Shown in pieces: positions 1-10,696 of a DNA stretch of 64,000 bases. Every line of letters begins with the position of its first letter. Within the stretch, counting starts at the first letter, position 1. A program made the position numbers and the translations under genes. The notes beneath the pieces are model-generated. The model did not search any database. It saw nothing but the letters and a program-made list of their open reading frames with translations, and was not told the origin of the DNA. This DNA comes from Extensimonas perlucida (GTDB lineage Bacteria > Pseudomonadota > Gammaproteobacteria > Burkholderiales > Burkholderiaceae_C): the NCBI RefSeq assembly GCF_007655255.1, contig NZ_VMYE01000016.1, positions 1 through 64,000 of the forward strand. Reading direction: 5' to 3'.

Positions 1-124
1 ACAACCACCACTTGCCCCAATCAGCCCTGCAGAGCAAGACGCCTATGCAGGCTATGAGTGGGTGGTACGATTCATACCCTCATTTGTTCCATCGGCGGCC
101 TTATGATCGTCCGGGACTGGACAG

Positions 125-1681
125 CTAGCTGCGGATGAGGTGATCGAACGCGCTGAGCGCAGCCTTGGCGCCCTCGCCTGCGGCGATGATGATCTGCTTG
201 TAGGGCACGGTGGTGCAGTCGCCCGCGGCAAACACGCCGGGCAGGCTGGTGTGGTTTTTCGCATCGACGACGATTTCGCCGAACCGCGACAGCTCCAGCG
301 TGCCCTTGAGCCAGTCAGTATTGGGCAGCAGGCCGATCTGCACGAAGATGCCTTCGAGCGCGAGCGATTGCGCGGCGCCGCTCACCCGGTCTTGGTAGCG
401 CAGCCCCGTGACCTTGTGGCCGTCGCCCGTGACCTCGGTGGTTTGCGCGTTCACGATGATCTCGACGTTGGGCAGGCTGCGCAGCTTGCGCTGCAGCACC
501 GCGTCGGCCTTGAGCTCGGGCGCGAATTCGAGCAGCGTGACATGCGCGACCACGCCGGCGAGGTCGATCGCGGCCTCCACGCCCGAGTTGCCGCCACCGA
601 TCACGGCCACGCGCTTACCCTTGAACAAGGGGCCGTCGCAATGCGGGCAGTAGGTGACGCCCTTGGTGCGGTACTGCTCCTCGCCCGGCACGTTCATGTT
701 GCGCCAGCGCGCGCCCGTGGCCAGGATCACGGCCTTGGCGCGCAGGCTCGCGCCGTTTTCCATGCGCACTTCGATCAGGCCGCCCGGCGTGCTCGCGGGC
801 ACCAGCGCCTGCGCACGCTGCAGGTTCATGATGTCCACCTCGTACTCGCGCACATGGCGCTCGAGCGCGGCGGCAAACTGCGGGCCTTCGGTCTTGGGGA
901 TAGAGATGTAGTTTTCGATGTCCAGCGTATCGAGCACCTGGCCGCCGAAGCGCTCGGCCGCGACGCCCGTGCGTATGCCCTTGCGCGCCGCGTACACCGC
1001 AGCCGCAGCGCCGGCCGGGCCGCCGCCGACGATGAGTACGTCGAACGGCTCCTTGGCGTTGAGCTTGGCGGCCTCGCGCGCGGCCGCGCCCTGGTCGAGC
1101 TTGGCGACGATTTCGGCCAGCTCCATGCGCCCCTGGCCGAACAGCTTGCCGTTCAAAAACACCGTGGGCACGCCCATGATCTCGCGCGCCTCGATTTCAT
1201 TTTGGAACAGCGCGCCGTCGATGGCCGTGTGACGGATGCGCGGGTTGAGCACGCTCATGAGGTTGAGCGCCTGCACCACGTCGGGGCAGTTGTGGCAGGT
1301 GACGGAGTAGTAGGTTTCGAACTCGTAGTCGCCCTCGAGCTGGCGGATCTGCTCGAGCAGGTCTGCGTCGGCCTTCGGGGGGTAGCCGCCCGTGTGCAGC
1401 AGCGCGAGCACGAGCGAGGTGAATTCATGCCCCAGCGGCACGCCGGCAAAACGCGGGCCCGTGCTGGCGCCTGGTTGGGTGATGAGGAACGAGGGCTTGC
1501 GCACCGGCAGGTCGTTTTTCTCGACCACGGTGATCTTGTCGGACAGCGCGCGGATGTCTTGCAGCAGCTCGCGCAGCTCTTGCGACGCGGGCCGCTCGTC
1601 GAGCGTGGCCACGAGCTCCACGGGGCGCGTGATGCGCTCTAGATAAGCTTTGAGTTGCGCCTTGAGGTTGTCGTCGAGCAT
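125..1681 (-). CDS. ahpF: Alkyl hydroperoxide reductase subunit F
   Basis: This 518-residue flavoprotein passes electrons from NAD(P)H to the peroxiredoxin AhpC. The N-terminal part is the tandem thioredoxin-like NTD with a redox pair C129-x-x-C132 (TCHNC). A Rossmann FAD site GGGPAG follows near residue 220, then a TrxR-type pair CPHC near residue 345 and an NAD site IGGGNSG. The length matches the family (about 520). It lies downstream of ahpC on the same strand, 136 bases away, with a terminator-like hairpin between them. Identification is secure. Confidence 0.97.
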   Translation of the reverse strand: MLDDNLKAQLKAYLERITRPVELVATLDERPASQELRELLQDIRALSDKITVVEKNDLPVRKPSFLITQPGASTGPRFAGVPLGHEFTSLVLALLHTGGYPPKADADLLEQIRQLEGDYEFETYYSVTCHNCPDVVQALNLMSVLNPRIRHTAIDGALFQNEIEAREIMGVPTVFLNGKLFGQGRMELAEIVAKLDQGAAAREAAKLNAKEPFDVLIVGGGPAGAAAAVYAARKGIRTGVAAERFGGQVLDTLDIENYISIPKTEGPQFAAALERHVREYEVDIMNLQRAQALVPASTPGGLIEVRMENGASLRAKAVILATGARWRNMNVPGEEQYRTKGVTYCPHCDGPLFKGKRVAVIGGGNSGVEAAIDLAGVVAHVTLLEFAPELKADAVLQRKLRSLPNVEIIVNAQTTEVTGDGHKVTGLRYQDRVSGAAQSLALEGIFVQIGLLPNTDWLKGTLELSRFGEIVVDAKNHTSLPGVFAAGDCTTVPYKQIIIAAGEGAKAALSAFDHLIRS

Positions 1682-1714
1682 GAGAGGGCTCCTGGAATGT
1701 CAAAACTACGGGGT

Positions 1715-1754
1715 GAAAAAAACCGGGCACCCGGCAAGGCGCCAGGAGCCCGGT
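1715..1754 (-). terminator. Rho-independent terminator or attenuator after ahpC
   Basis: Read on the minus strand, ACCGGGC (1748-1754) pairs with GCCCGGT (1722-1728), and a run of seven T follows at once. Because it sits between ahpC and ahpF it may make ahpF less abundant than ahpC rather than separate them fully. The loop is long (19 nt), so strength is uncertain. Confidence 0.6.
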
Positions 1755-1817
1755 GAACGTCGGGCCGATCAGGGCGTGCACCTGAGCGGGGTACGCACTG
1801 AAGGGCAGAACGCTGGC

Positions 1818-2381
1818 TCAGATTTTGCCCACGAGGTCGAGCGAAGGCTTGAGCGTGGCTGCGCCTTCGGTCCACTTGGCGGGGCAGACTTCACCGGGGT
1901 GGGCGGCGACATATTGCGCAGCCTTGACCTTGCGCAGCAGGTCCTCGGCGTTGCGGCCAATACCTTCGGCAGTGATTTCCACAGCTTGGATAATGCCTTG
2001 CGGATCGACGATGAAGGTGCCGCGGTCTGCGAGGCCCTGGCCGGGGCGCAGCACGTCAAAATTGGTGCTGATTTCCCAGGTCGGGTCGCCAACCATGGTG
2101 TATTGGATTTTGCGGATGGTGTCCGAAGCGTCGTGCCAGGCCTTGTGCACGAAGTGCGTGTCGGTGGAAACGGAGTAAATCTCGACGCCCATCTTCTGAA
2201 ACTCGGCGTAGTGGTCGGCCATGTCACCGAGCTCGGTCGGGCACACAAAAGTGAAATCCGCCGGGTAGAAGAAGAACACCGCCCACTTGCCCTTGACGTC
2301 GGCATCGGTGATTTCGATGAACTTGCCACCCTTGTAGGCCATGGCTTTGAAAGGCTTGATTTGCGTGTTGAGTACGGACAT
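1818..2381 (-). CDS. ahpC: Alkyl hydroperoxide reductase subunit C (2-Cys peroxiredoxin)
   Basis: The 187-residue typical 2-Cys peroxiredoxin reduces H2O2, organic peroxides and peroxynitrite. The peroxidatic cysteine is C47 in FVCPTE and the resolving cysteine is C166 in EVCPAKW. A longer in-frame reading reaches 2567, but the family start MSVLNTQ at 2381 has a GAAGGA ribosome site just upstream and gives the normal length. AhpF, the reductant, follows on the same strand. The upstream region carries LysR-type inverted repeats suited to OxyR control. Confidence 0.97.
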   Translation of the reverse strand: MSVLNTQIKPFKAMAYKGGKFIEITDADVKGKWAVFFFYPADFTFVCPTELGDMADHYAEFQKMGVEIYSVSTDTHFVHKAWHDASDTIRKIQYTMVGDPTWEISTNFDVLRPGQGLADRGTFIVDPQGIIQAVEITAEGIGRNAEDLLRKVKAAQYVAAHPGEVCPAKWTEGAATLKPSLDLVGKI

Positions 2382-2419
2382 TTCAGATTCCTTCGGTTGA
2401 GTTGCTGAACACGGATGCA

Positions 2420-2475
2420 AGTCTAGACGCAAACTTGCCATCAAGCCAATTGATAGCCTGCATGCCATCGATTGG
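2420..2475 (-). promoter_or_regulatory. ahpC promoter with OxyR-like operator
   Basis: On the minus strand a -35-like TTGGCT (2444-2449) and a -10-like TAGACT (2420-2425) are 18 bases apart. Over and upstream of the -35 lies an imperfect inverted repeat, 2446-2475 (12-base arms, 10 matching). A second, overlapping repeat ATC-N9-GAT (2440-2454) has the LysR-family form. OxyR control of ahpC is known in many proteobacteria; here it is inferred from site shape only. The rest of the 352-base ahpC-mfd gap shows no gene. Confidence 0.5.
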
Positions 2476-2733
2476 GTTTTCCAATGCCACAAAAGCCAAG
2501 CGCAATGAGTTTCGCACGACCCCGCCGGGTGCGAACACCGCAGGCTCCTAGGCGCCGCGGGGCGCACAGGTTCAGTAGGTGCGTAGCCGTGCAGGTCTGC
2601 AGGGTGATACCTGGGTACACCGCAGCCAACAAGCGGCCCCCCTAAAATTGCACCCCGCGACTACCCACACCCCCGCCCTCCCCGGCCGGGGGTTTCGTCG
2701 TTTCTGCCTTTTGTTTTTTGCTTCCCGCGCCTC

Positions 2734-5700
2734 ATGGACTTGCCCAAACTCTCCCCCGGAAAACGCTTTACCCTGCCGCGCCTCGTGGGCAGCGCCGATG
2801 CGCTGCTGCTCGCGCAGCTCGCAGCGCGTGAAAAATCGGGGCGGCGGCTCACGGCCATCGTCACGGCCGATGCGAGCGACGCGCAGCGCCTGATCGACGA
2901 GATGGCGTTTTTTGCGCCCGACTTGCGCATTGCGCTGTTTCCCGACTGGGAGACGCTGCCCTACGACAGCTTTTCGCCGCACCATGACTTGATCAGCGAG
3001 CGCCTTGCCACGCTGTGGCGCATCAGCCAGAAACACCAGGACACGGGCGCCGACGTGGTGCTGGTGCCGGCCACGACGGCGCTGTACCGGCTCGCGCCGC
3101 CCTCGTTTCTCGCGGCCTACACCTTTCACTTCAAGACGGGGCAGAAGCTCGACGAGGCCAAGCTCAAGGCGCAGCTCACGCTCGCCGGCTACAGCCACGT
3201 CACGCAGGTGGTGAGCCCCGGCGAATACGCGGTGCGCGGCGGCTTGATCGACCTGTTTCCGATGGGCTCGCCCATGCCCTACCGCATAGACCTGTTCGAC
3301 GACGAGATCGACAGCATCCGCAGCTTCGACCCCGACAGCCAGCGCAGCCTCTACCCCGTGCCCGAGGTGCGCCTGCTGCCGGGGCGCGAATTTCCCATGG
3401 ACGAGGAGGCGCGCACGCGCTTTCGGCGCCGCTGGCGCGAGCTGATCGAGGGCGACCCAACCAAGAGCCGCATCTACAAAGACATGGGCAACGGCGTGGC
3501 CACGGCGGGCATTGAGTATTACCTGCCGCTGTTTTTCGACGACACGGCCACGGTGTTCGACTATCTTGGCGCGCAGGCCACCGTGGTGCTGCACGGTGAC
3601 GTGCAGGCCGCGTTCGCACAGTTCTGGCAGGACACGCGCGAGCGCTACCGCCTGGCGCAAGGCGACCCCGAACACCCCGTGCTGCCGCCCGAAGCACTGT
3701 TTTTGAGCGCCGAGCAGTTCTACACCCGCGCCAACGCCCATGCGCAACTGGCGCTGCGGGCCGCTGCAGGCGCTGGTGCAACGGGCGACGCGACGGCCGA
3801 GGGCGCAGCGTCGGTCGAAGGGACAGCAAGTGCGTATGCCGAATTCGCCACCTTGCCCGACCTCACCGTGGTGCGCGGCGCCGACGAGCCACTCACGCGC
3901 CTGCAGGCGCATGTGCAGCGCACACCGCAGCGCGTGCTGCTGCTGGCCGAAAGCGCAGGGCGGCGCGAGAGCCTGCTGGACTTTTTGCGCGCGAGCGGCG
4001 TGCACCCGCCGGCGTTCGAGTCGCTCGCCGAATTCCAGGCCGCGGATGAAAAAATCGGCATCGCCACCGCGGCGCTGGGCAACGGCTTTTCGTGGCCCGA
4101 AGGCGGCATCGACTTCGTCACCGAAACCGAGCTTTTTGCCACCGGGGCCGCCACGCGCCGGCGCAAGCGCCAGGAACAGACCAGCGACGTCGATGCGCTC
4201 ATCAAAGACCTCTCCGAGCTCAACGTGGGCGACCCCGTGGTGCACAGCGCGCACGGCATAGGCCGCTACCGCGGGCTCGTGCACATGGACCTGGGCGAGA
4301 AAAACCCCGACGGCAGCCCGGCGATGCAGGAGTTCTTGCACCTCGAATACGCCGACAAGGCCGCGCTCTACGTGCCCGTGAGCCAGCTGCAGCTCATCAG
4401 CCGCTACACCGGCGTTTCTGCCGACGAAGCCCCGCTGCACAAGCTGGGCAGCGGCCAGTGGGACAAGGCCAAACGCAAGGCCGCCGAGCAGGTGCGCGAC
4501 GCCGCGGCCGAGCTGCTCAACATCTATGCACGCCGCGCTGCGCGCCAAGGCTACGCCTTTCGCTTCCACGCGCAGGACTACGAGATTTTTGCGAACGACT
4601 TCGGCTTCGAGGAAACCGCCGACCAAAAGGCCGCAATCCACGCCGTGATCCAGGACATGATCAGCCCGCGCCCCATGGACCGGCTGGTGTGCGGCGACGT
4701 GGGCTTTGGCAAGACCGAAGTCGCCCTGCGCGCGGCCTTCGTGGCCGTGACGGGCGGCAAGCAGGTGGCCTTTCTCGCGCCCACCACGCTGCTGGCCGAG
4801 CAGCATTACCAGACGCTGGTTGACCGCTTTGCCAAATGGCCTGTGAAGGTGGCTGAGGTGTCGCGCTTTCGCTCCACCAAAGAGGTGGCGGCCACGCTCA
4901 AAGGGCTGGCCGAGGGCACGGTGGATATCGTCGTAGGCACGCACAAACTGCTCAGCGCGTCGGTGCACTTCAAAGACCTGGGCCTGCTCATCATCGACGA
5001 GGAGCACCGCTTTGGCGTGCGCCACAAAGAGGCCATGAAGCAGCTGCGCGCCGAGGTCGATGTGCTCACGCTCACGGCCACGCCGATCCCGCGCACGCTG
5101 GGCATGGCGCTCGAGGGCCTGCGCGACCTCTCCGTGATCGCCACCGCGCCGCAGCGGCGCCTGGCGATCAAGACCTTCGTGCGCAGCGAAAGCACGGGCG
5201 TGATCCGCGAGGCCGTGCTGCGCGAATTGAAGCGCGGCGGGCAGGTTTACTTTTTGCACAACGAGGTCGAAACCATTGAAAACCGGCGCCAGAAGCTGCA
5301 GGAAATATTGCCCGAGGCGCGCATCGCCGTGGCCCACGGCCAGATGCCCGAGCGCGAACTGGAGCGCGTGATGCGCGACTTCGTGGCGCAGCGCTACAAC
5401 CTGCTGCTGTGCTCGACCATCATCGAAACCGGCATCGACGTGCCCACGGCCAACACCATCCTCATCAGCCGCGCCGACAAATTCGGCCTCGCGCAGCTAC
5501 ACCAGCTGCGCGGGCGCGTGGGCCGCAGCCACCACCAGGCCTACGCCTACCTCATGGTGCCCGACCTCGAAGGGCTCACCAAGCAGGCGCAGCAACGGCT
5601 CGAAGCCATCCAGCAGATGGAGGAGCTCGGCAGCGGCTTTTACCTGGCCATGCACGACCTCGAAATCCGCGGCGCGGGGGAATTGCTGGGCGAGAGCCAG

Positions 5701-6264
5701 AGCGGCAACATGCTCGAGGTGGGCTTTCAGCTCTACAACGAAATGCTCAGCGAGGCCGTGCGCGCACTGAAGGCCGGCAAGGAGCCCGACCTGCTCGCGC
5801 CGCTGTCGGCCACCACCGACATCAACCTGCATGCCCCCGCCCTGCTGCCAGACGACTACTGCGGCGACGTGCACCTGCGCCTGTCGTTCTACAAAAAGCT
5901 CGCCACCGCGCACAGCGACGAGCAGATCGACAGCCTGCTCGAAGAAATCGTGGACCGCTTCGGCAAGCTGCCGCCGCCCACGCAAACCCTGATCGACGTG
6001 CACCGCCTGCGCGTGCTCGGCAGCCGCTACGGCGTGACCAAAGTCGATGCCGCGCCCGGTGTGATCCACATCAGCTTCAAGCCCCAGCCACCCATAGACC
6101 CGATGGCGATCGTCGGGCTGATCCAGAAAAACAAGCACATCAAGCTCGCCGGCAACGAAAAGCTGCGCATCGAACGCGCCCTGCCAGACCCAAAGGCGCG
6201 CGCGCAGCTCGTGCGCGACGTGCTGCGCAGCCTAGGCCAGCCGCTCGAGGTTGTGGCGGCTTGA
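2734..6264 (+). CDS. mfd: Transcription-repair coupling factor Mfd
   Basis: Mfd (1176 residues) removes RNA polymerase stalled at DNA damage and recruits UvrA. The N-terminal UvrB-homology region lacks ATPase motifs. A RNAP-interacting (CarD-like) module with VVHSAHGIGRY is at about 500. The RecG-like translocase has Walker A GFGKTE near 652, box II DEEH and motif TATPIPRT, and the C-terminal TRCF domain follows. An Ala/Gly-rich low-complexity insert lies around residues 345-368 (about 3765-3837). Length is normal. It is divergent from ahpC and ends before a strong terminator. Confidence 0.98.
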   Translation: MDLPKLSPGKRFTLPRLVGSADALLLAQLAAREKSGRRLTAIVTADASDAQRLIDEMAFFAPDLRIALFPDWETLPYDSFSPHHDLISERLATLWRISQKHQDTGADVVLVPATTALYRLAPPSFLAAYTFHFKTGQKLDEAKLKAQLTLAGYSHVTQVVSPGEYAVRGGLIDLFPMGSPMPYRIDLFDDEIDSIRSFDPDSQRSLYPVPEVRLLPGREFPMDEEARTRFRRRWRELIEGDPTKSRIYKDMGNGVATAGIEYYLPLFFDDTATVFDYLGAQATVVLHGDVQAAFAQFWQDTRERYRLAQGDPEHPVLPPEALFLSAEQFYTRANAHAQLALRAAAGAGATGDATAEGAASVEGTASAYAEFATLPDLTVVRGADEPLTRLQAHVQRTPQRVLLLAESAGRRESLLDFLRASGVHPPAFESLAEFQAADEKIGIATAALGNGFSWPEGGIDFVTETELFATGAATRRRKRQEQTSDVDALIKDLSELNVGDPVVHSAHGIGRYRGLVHMDLGEKNPDGSPAMQEFLHLEYADKAALYVPVSQLQLISRYTGVSADEAPLHKLGSGQWDKAKRKAAEQVRDAAAELLNIYARRAARQGYAFRFHAQDYEIFANDFGFEETADQKAAIHAVIQDMISPRPMDRLVCGDVGFGKTEVALRAAFVAVTGGKQVAFLAPTTLLAEQHYQTLVDRFAKWPVKVAEVSRFRSTKEVAATLKGLAEGTVDIVVGTHKLLSASVHFKDLGLLIIDEEHRFGVRHKEAMKQLRAEVDVLTLTATPIPRTLGMALEGLRDLSVIATAPQRRLAIKTFVRSESTGVIREAVLRELKRGGQVYFLHNEVETIENRRQKLQEILPEARIAVAHGQMPERELERVMRDFVAQRYNLLLCSTIIETGIDVPTANTILISRADKFGLAQLHQLRGRVGRSHHQAYAYLMVPDLEGLTKQAQQRLEAIQQMEELGSGFYLAMHDLEIRGAGELLGESQSGNMLEVGFQLYNEMLSEAVRALKAGKEPDLLAPLSATTDINLHAPALLPDDYCGDVHLRLSFYKKLATAHSDEQIDSLLEEIVDRFGKLPPPTQTLIDVHRLRVLGSRYGVTKVDAAPGVIHISFKPQPPIDPMAIVGLIQKNKHIKLAGNEKLRIERALPDPKARAQLVRDVLRSLGQPLEVVAA

Positions 6265-6310
6265 GTGCACAATTATTGACAATTGGTCATCTGCGTATTA
6301 ACACCCCTCG

Positions 6311-6348
6311 CCCAGAAAAAAGCCCGCCGAAGCGGGCTTTTTTCTGGG
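6311..6348. terminator. Bidirectional rho-independent terminator between mfd and acnB
   Basis: A perfect 17-base inverted repeat (6311-6327 with 6332-6348, loop CGAA) has a GC core AGCCCGC/GCGGGCT flanked by A6 and T6. It can therefore end transcription from mfd on the plus strand and from acnB on the minus strand. Confidence 0.93.
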
Positions 6349-6361
6349 CAGGTTCAGCGCA

Positions 6362-8956
6362 TCAGACGCTCACCGTCTCAGCCGCTTGCTTGAACTCCTC
6401 GATCTGGTCGAAGTTCATGTAGCGATAGACTTCGCTGGCCTTCTGGTTGATCACGCCCATTTCGGCATGGTATTCCTCCACCGTGGGCAGACGGCCCAGA
6501 CGCGAAGCGATGGCCGCGAGCTCTGCCGAAGCGAGGAACACGTTGGTGTTCTTTCCCAGACGGTTCGGGAAATTGCGCGTGCTCGTGGACACCACCGTCG
6601 CGCCCTCGTGCACCTGCGCCTGGTTGCCCATGCACAGGCTGCAGCCCGGCATTTCGGTGCGTGCGCCGGCGGTGCCGAAGGTTGCGTAATAACCTTCCTT
6701 GATGAGCTCGTTCTGGTCCATCTTGGTCGGCGGCGCGACCCACAGGCGCACGGGGATGTCGCGTTGGCCTTGCAGCAGGCGCGCCGCCGCGCGGAAGTGG
6801 CCGATGTTGGTCATGCATGAGCCGATGAAGGCCTCGTCGATCTTGGTGCCCGCCACTTCGGACAGCACCCTGGCGTCGTCCGGGTCGTTCGGGCAGCAGA
6901 GGATGGGTTCTTTGATGTCGGCGAGGTCGATCTCGATCACGGCGGCGTACTCGGCATCGACGTCGGCCTCGAGCAGCTGCGGCTTGGCCAGCCACTCTTC
7001 CATCTTCTTGATGCGGCGCGCGATCGTGCGGGCATCCTGGTAGCCGTCGGCGATCATGTTCTTGAGCAGCACGATGTTCGACTTCAGGTACTCGATGATG
7101 GGCTCCTGGTGGAGCTTGATCGTGCAGCCTGCGGCCGAGCGCTCGGCCGAGGCGTCGGAGAGCTCGAACGCCTGCTCCACCTTGAGGTCCGGCAGGCCCT
7201 CGATTTCGAGGATGCGGCCCGAGAAAAAGTTTTTCTTGCCCTTCTTCTCGACGGTCAGCAAACCCTGCTTGATCGCATACAGCGGAATCGCGTGCACCAG
7301 ATCACGGAGCGTGATGCCAGGCTGCATCTGGCCCTTGAAACGCACCAGCACCGACTCGGGCATATCCAGCGGCATCACGCCCGTGGCCGCGGCAAAGGCC
7401 ACGAGCCCCGAGCCTGCCGGGAAGCTGATGCCGATCGGAAAGCGCGTGTGCGAATCGCCGCCCGTGCCCACGGTGTCGGGCAGCAGCATGCGGTTGAGCC
7501 AGGAGTGGATCACGCCGTCGCCCGGGCGCAGCGCGACGCCGCCGCGGCTGCTGATGAAGGTGGGCAGCTCGCGGTGCATCTTCACATCGACGGGCTTGGG
7601 GTAGGCCGCGGTGTGGCAGAACGACTGCATGACCAGATCGGCGCTGAAGCCTAGGCAGGCCAGGTCTTTGAGCTCGTCGCGCGTCATCGGGCCCGTGGTG
7701 TCCTGGCTGCCGACGGTGGTCATCTTGGGCTCGCAGTAGGTGCCGGGGCGAATGCCCTGGCCTTCTGGCAGACCGCAGGCGCGGCCCACCATCTTCTGCG
7801 CCAGCGTGAAGCCCTTGCCCGTATCCTCGGGCGCCTTGGGCAGGCGGAACACCGTCGAGGCCGGCAGGCCCAGAAATTCGCGCGCCTTGCCCGTGAGGCC
7901 GCGGCCAATGATCAGGTTGATGCGGCCGCCCGCGCGCACTTCGTCGAGCAGCACTTCGCTCTTGAGCTGGAAAGTAGCGATGACTTCGCCGTTTTTCTCG
8001 ATCTTGCCCTCGTAGGGGTAGATGTCGATGACGTCGCCGAATTCGATCTTGCTGACATCGACCTCGATCGGCAGCGAGCCAGAGTCTTCCTGCGTGTTGA
8101 AGAAGATCGGCGCGATCTTGCCGCCCAGCGTCACGCCGCCAAAGCGCTTGTTGGGCACATAAGGAATGTCGTGCCCGGTGTGCCAGATCACGCTGTTGGT
8201 GGCCGACTTGCGGCTCGAGCCCGTGCCGACCACGTCGCCCACGTAAGCCACGAGGTGGCCTTTTTGCTTGAGCTGCTCGATCACGCCGATCGGGCCGCGC
8301 TTGCCGTCTTCCTCGGGCTCGAACGGCGCATCGGGGCGCTTGTTCTTGAGCATGGCGAGCGCGTGCAGCGGAATGTCGGGGCGGCTCCAGGCGTCAGGCG
8401 CGGGCGAGAGGTCGTCGGTGTTGGTCTCGCCAGGCACCTTGAACGCCGTCACGGTGATCTTTTGCGGCACTTCGGGGCGCGTGAGGAACCATTCGGCATC
8501 GGCCCAGCTTTGCATCACGGCCTTGGCGTGCGCGTTGCCAGCCTGCACCTTCTCGGCCATGTCGTGGAAGGCGTCGAACATCAGCAGCGTGTGCTTGAGC
8601 CCCTCGGCTGCGATCGGCGCGACTTCGGCATCGTCCAGCAGATCGATCAAAGGCTTGACGTTATAGCCGCCCACCATGGTGCCGAGCAGCTCGGTCGCCT
8701 TGGCCCTGCTGAGCATGCCCACCTGGATGTCACCATGCGCCACGGCGGCGAGGAACGAGGCCTTCACTTTGGCCGCATCGTCCACCCCCGGCGGCACGCG
8801 ATGCGTGAGCAGGTCGAGCAAAAACTGCGCGTCTTCGCCCGCGGGCGGATTTTTGATGAGTTCGATCAGCTCCCCGGTCTGCTGCGCAGTTAGCGGCAGC
8901 GGCGGGATGCCCAGAGCGGCGCGTTCGGCCACATGGTCACGGTAGGCTTTCAACAT
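6362..8956 (-). CDS. acnB: Bifunctional aconitate hydratase 2 / 2-methylisocitrate dehydratase
   Basis: AcnB (864 residues) isomerises citrate to isocitrate with a [4Fe-4S] cluster and can act in the methylcitrate cycle. The HEAT-like N-terminal domain is followed by the swivel domain and the catalytic domains. Cluster cysteines are visible in the conserved SFCHTA, CCPNDPD and [10 protein letters not shown] segments. The start MLKAYRDH at 8956 is the family start and follows an AAGAGAAC ribosome site; 26 extra upstream codons are not supported. It is transcribed with the genes from mdh. Confidence 0.97.
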   Translation of the reverse strand: MLKAYRDHVAERAALGIPPLPLTAQQTGELIELIKNPPAGEDAQFLLDLLTHRVPPGVDDAAKVKASFLAAVAHGDIQVGMLSRAKATELLGTMVGGYNVKPLIDLLDDAEVAPIAAEGLKHTLLMFDAFHDMAEKVQAGNAHAKAVMQSWADAEWFLTRPEVPQKITVTAFKVPGETNTDDLSPAPDAWSRPDIPLHALAMLKNKRPDAPFEPEEDGKRGPIGVIEQLKQKGHLVAYVGDVVGTGSSRKSATNSVIWHTGHDIPYVPNKRFGGVTLGGKIAPIFFNTQEDSGSLPIEVDVSKIEFGDVIDIYPYEGKIEKNGEVIATFQLKSEVLLDEVRAGGRINLIIGRGLTGKAREFLGLPASTVFRLPKAPEDTGKGFTLAQKMVGRACGLPEGQGIRPGTYCEPKMTTVGSQDTTGPMTRDELKDLACLGFSADLVMQSFCHTAAYPKPVDVKMHRELPTFISSRGGVALRPGDGVIHSWLNRMLLPDTVGTGGDSHTRFPIGISFPAGSGLVAFAAATGVMPLDMPESVLVRFKGQMQPGITLRDLVHAIPLYAIKQGLLTVEKKGKKNFFSGRILEIEGLPDLKVEQAFELSDASAERSAAGCTIKLHQEPIIEYLKSNIVLLKNMIADGYQDARTIARRIKKMEEWLAKPQLLEADVDAEYAAVIEIDLADIKEPILCCPNDPDDARVLSEVAGTKIDEAFIGSCMTNIGHFRAAARLLQGQRDIPVRLWVAPPTKMDQNELIKEGYYATFGTAGARTEMPGCSLCMGNQAQVHEGATVVSTSTRNFPNRLGKNTNVFLASAELAAIASRLGRLPTVEEYHAEMGVINQKASEVYRYMNFDQIEEFKQAAETVSV

Positions 8957-9034
8957 TTTGTTCTCTTGTGATTGCAATTGGAAACGGCGCAGCCGCGAGG
9001 GTTGCGCCCCCACCGGCCGCGCCTGCTGAAACAA

Positions 9035-9589
9035 TTAATTGCGCGAATCCAGCAGACTCGGCGGCGGGTTTTTCTTCAAGGCCTCGGCCACGACCACTTG
9101 CTGCGCGCTCATGCATTCATCGGCCATGCGCTGACCGATTTTCTGGTTCATGAGCATGGACTTGTTGGGGATCTGCAGCCAGACGGCGCCGGCCTTGTGG
9201 TCTTCGAGGCGAATGGCGCCAGTTGCCGAAACGACGGGCGCCATGTGGTACTTGAAGCCCTTGCCCTCCACGTGGAAGTAACCGGGCGCGGCGTTGTCGG
9301 CGGATACCGTGACATACGCGCCGAGTTCGCAAGGCATGCGCCCGACGTACACCTTGTCGGCAATCGCCAACTCTTCGGGCGTGAGCGCTTTTTCCGCCGC
9401 ATCAAAGCCGCTGGCCACCTGTTTGGCCGCGCTGTGCAGCTGCTCGCGGCTGGTCATGGGTTTGGTCTTGGCGCTCGAGGCCTTGGCCACAGTTTTGTGT
9501 GAGGGCTTGGCCGGCGTCGCATCAGAATTCGCAGCAACCGCAAAGGCTGGAACCATGGCCACCAGCACGGAAGCAAACAAGGACTTCAT
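9035..9589 (-). CDS. Small secreted protein of unknown function
   Basis: The 184-residue product starts with a clear signal peptide (MKSLFASVLVAMVPAFAVAA, likely cleavage after AVAA). A Lys/Ser/Thr-rich linker (about 25-45) and a compact domain with two cysteines (CEL near 86, DEC near 158) follow. I do not recognise a named family. It sits between acnB and the citrate-lyase-like gene in the mdh-to-acnB run, 78 bases before acnB, so it is probably co-transcribed. A periplasmic place is inferred from the signal peptide only. Confidence 0.75.
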   Translation of the reverse strand: MKSLFASVLVAMVPAFAVAANSDATPAKPSHKTVAKASSAKTKPMTSREQLHSAAKQVASGFDAAEKALTPEELAIADKVYVGRMPCELGAYVTVSADNAAPGYFHVEGKGFKYHMAPVVSATGAIRLEDHKAGAVWLQIPNKSMLMNQKIGQRMADECMSAQQVVVAEALKKNPPPSLLDSRN

Positions 9590-9619
9590 AGAAACTCCTG
9601 CAGGAAGGGAAAAGCAAAG

Positions 9620-10682
9620 TCAGGGGGCATCCGCTGAAGCGGCAAGCGTAAACCAAGCGCGCACGGCCTCGGGCAAGAAAAGCCCTGTTCGGTGTGCACG
9701 TTCTAGCACCTGCCAATAGTACCGATAGCTGGCCCGATCGTGCAGCACCCCGTCCATGTTGATGGGAGCCCACTCAGCACCGGCGGCAGCTGCAATGATT
9801 TTTGCAGCGTGCTCGACATCGTCCTGCGTGGGCGCGAACGCTTCGAGGATGGGGCGGATCTGCGCCGGGTGGATGCTCCACATGCGCGTGTAGCCCAACT
9901 CGTGCGCGGCGCGCGTGGCGGCGGCCTTCATGGCCGCCATGTCGCTGAATTCGGTAACTACGCAATGCGCGGGCACCTTGCCATGGGCATGGCAGGCCGC
10001 GGCTATTTCGAGCTTGGCACGCAACACCAGCGGGTGCGAAAACTGCCCTGCCGAAGTCATGGCCTCGGCCGGAACCGCCCCCGCCATGCGCCGAGACGAA
10101 GTCCATCAGGCCAAAGCTCAGACTCTGCACGCGCGGATGCGCCGCGATCTCGAAGGCCCGGTACACGGCCTGCGGCGATTCGATCAGCACATGCAGGGGC
10201 AAATGCCCCGCCGACGCACGCTGCAACGCCTTTTCCGCCGTGAGCACGTCGTCGATCGATTCCACCTTGGGAATCATGATGTGGCAGAGCCTGTGCCCGG
10301 CCTCGCCGGCGATCGTGGCCACGTCGTTCGCAAAAGCGGGGTGATCGACAGGGTGCACGCGCGCTGCGACACGGGCGTGCGGTGCAGCGTCGCGCGCGAG
10401 CGCCGCCACGAGCCTGGCGTGGGCCGCCTCGGCGCCTACGGGGGCGCCATCCTCGCAGTCGAGCGTGACGTCGAAAACGCAGGTGCCGAATTCTTGCGTC
10501 ATCTCGGCCTGCAGCTGCAGGCTTTTGCGCATGCGCGCCTCAACGCCGCTGTAGTGGTCGCAAACCGGCAAAAAACCGGTCTGCGCCTGGGCGCCCAGAA
10601 GCACGTCGCGCGGATGGCCTGCGGCGTTACTGCGCTTTGCCACGGAGGGCGGCGCGGATTCCTGGGCCGAGTGCATCGCCAT
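9620..10682 (-). pseudogene. HpcH/HpaI aldolase, citrate-lyase beta-like (CoA ester lyase), frameshifted
   Basis: Two overlapping reading frames together make one CitE-like protein of about 350 residues. The first (from 10682) carries the N-terminal barrel with DVTLDCEDG and ends the usable part at SFGLMDFVSAHGG. The second continues with AVPAEAMTSAGQFSHPL and runs to 9620. Removing one C from the C5 run at 10078-10082 joins them exactly. The family cleaves malyl-CoA or similar CoA esters. It follows mdh by 14 bases. It may be a true frameshift or a homopolymer error in the read data; all conserved parts are otherwise intact. Confidence 0.85.
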
Positions 10683-10696
10683 ACTGCCGCTTTGCT

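Noticed and set aside
1-124. Gene fragment at the left edge
   Set aside because: A 70-codon minus-strand frame overlaps ahpF and has no recognisable sequence; the edge holds no supported feature.
140-1642. Long open frames opposite ahpF (500 codons) and opposite mfd (2572-5337, 921 codons)
   Set aside because: They are antisense shadows produced by high GC at third positions; the real genes on the other strand have clear family motifs and the shadows have none.
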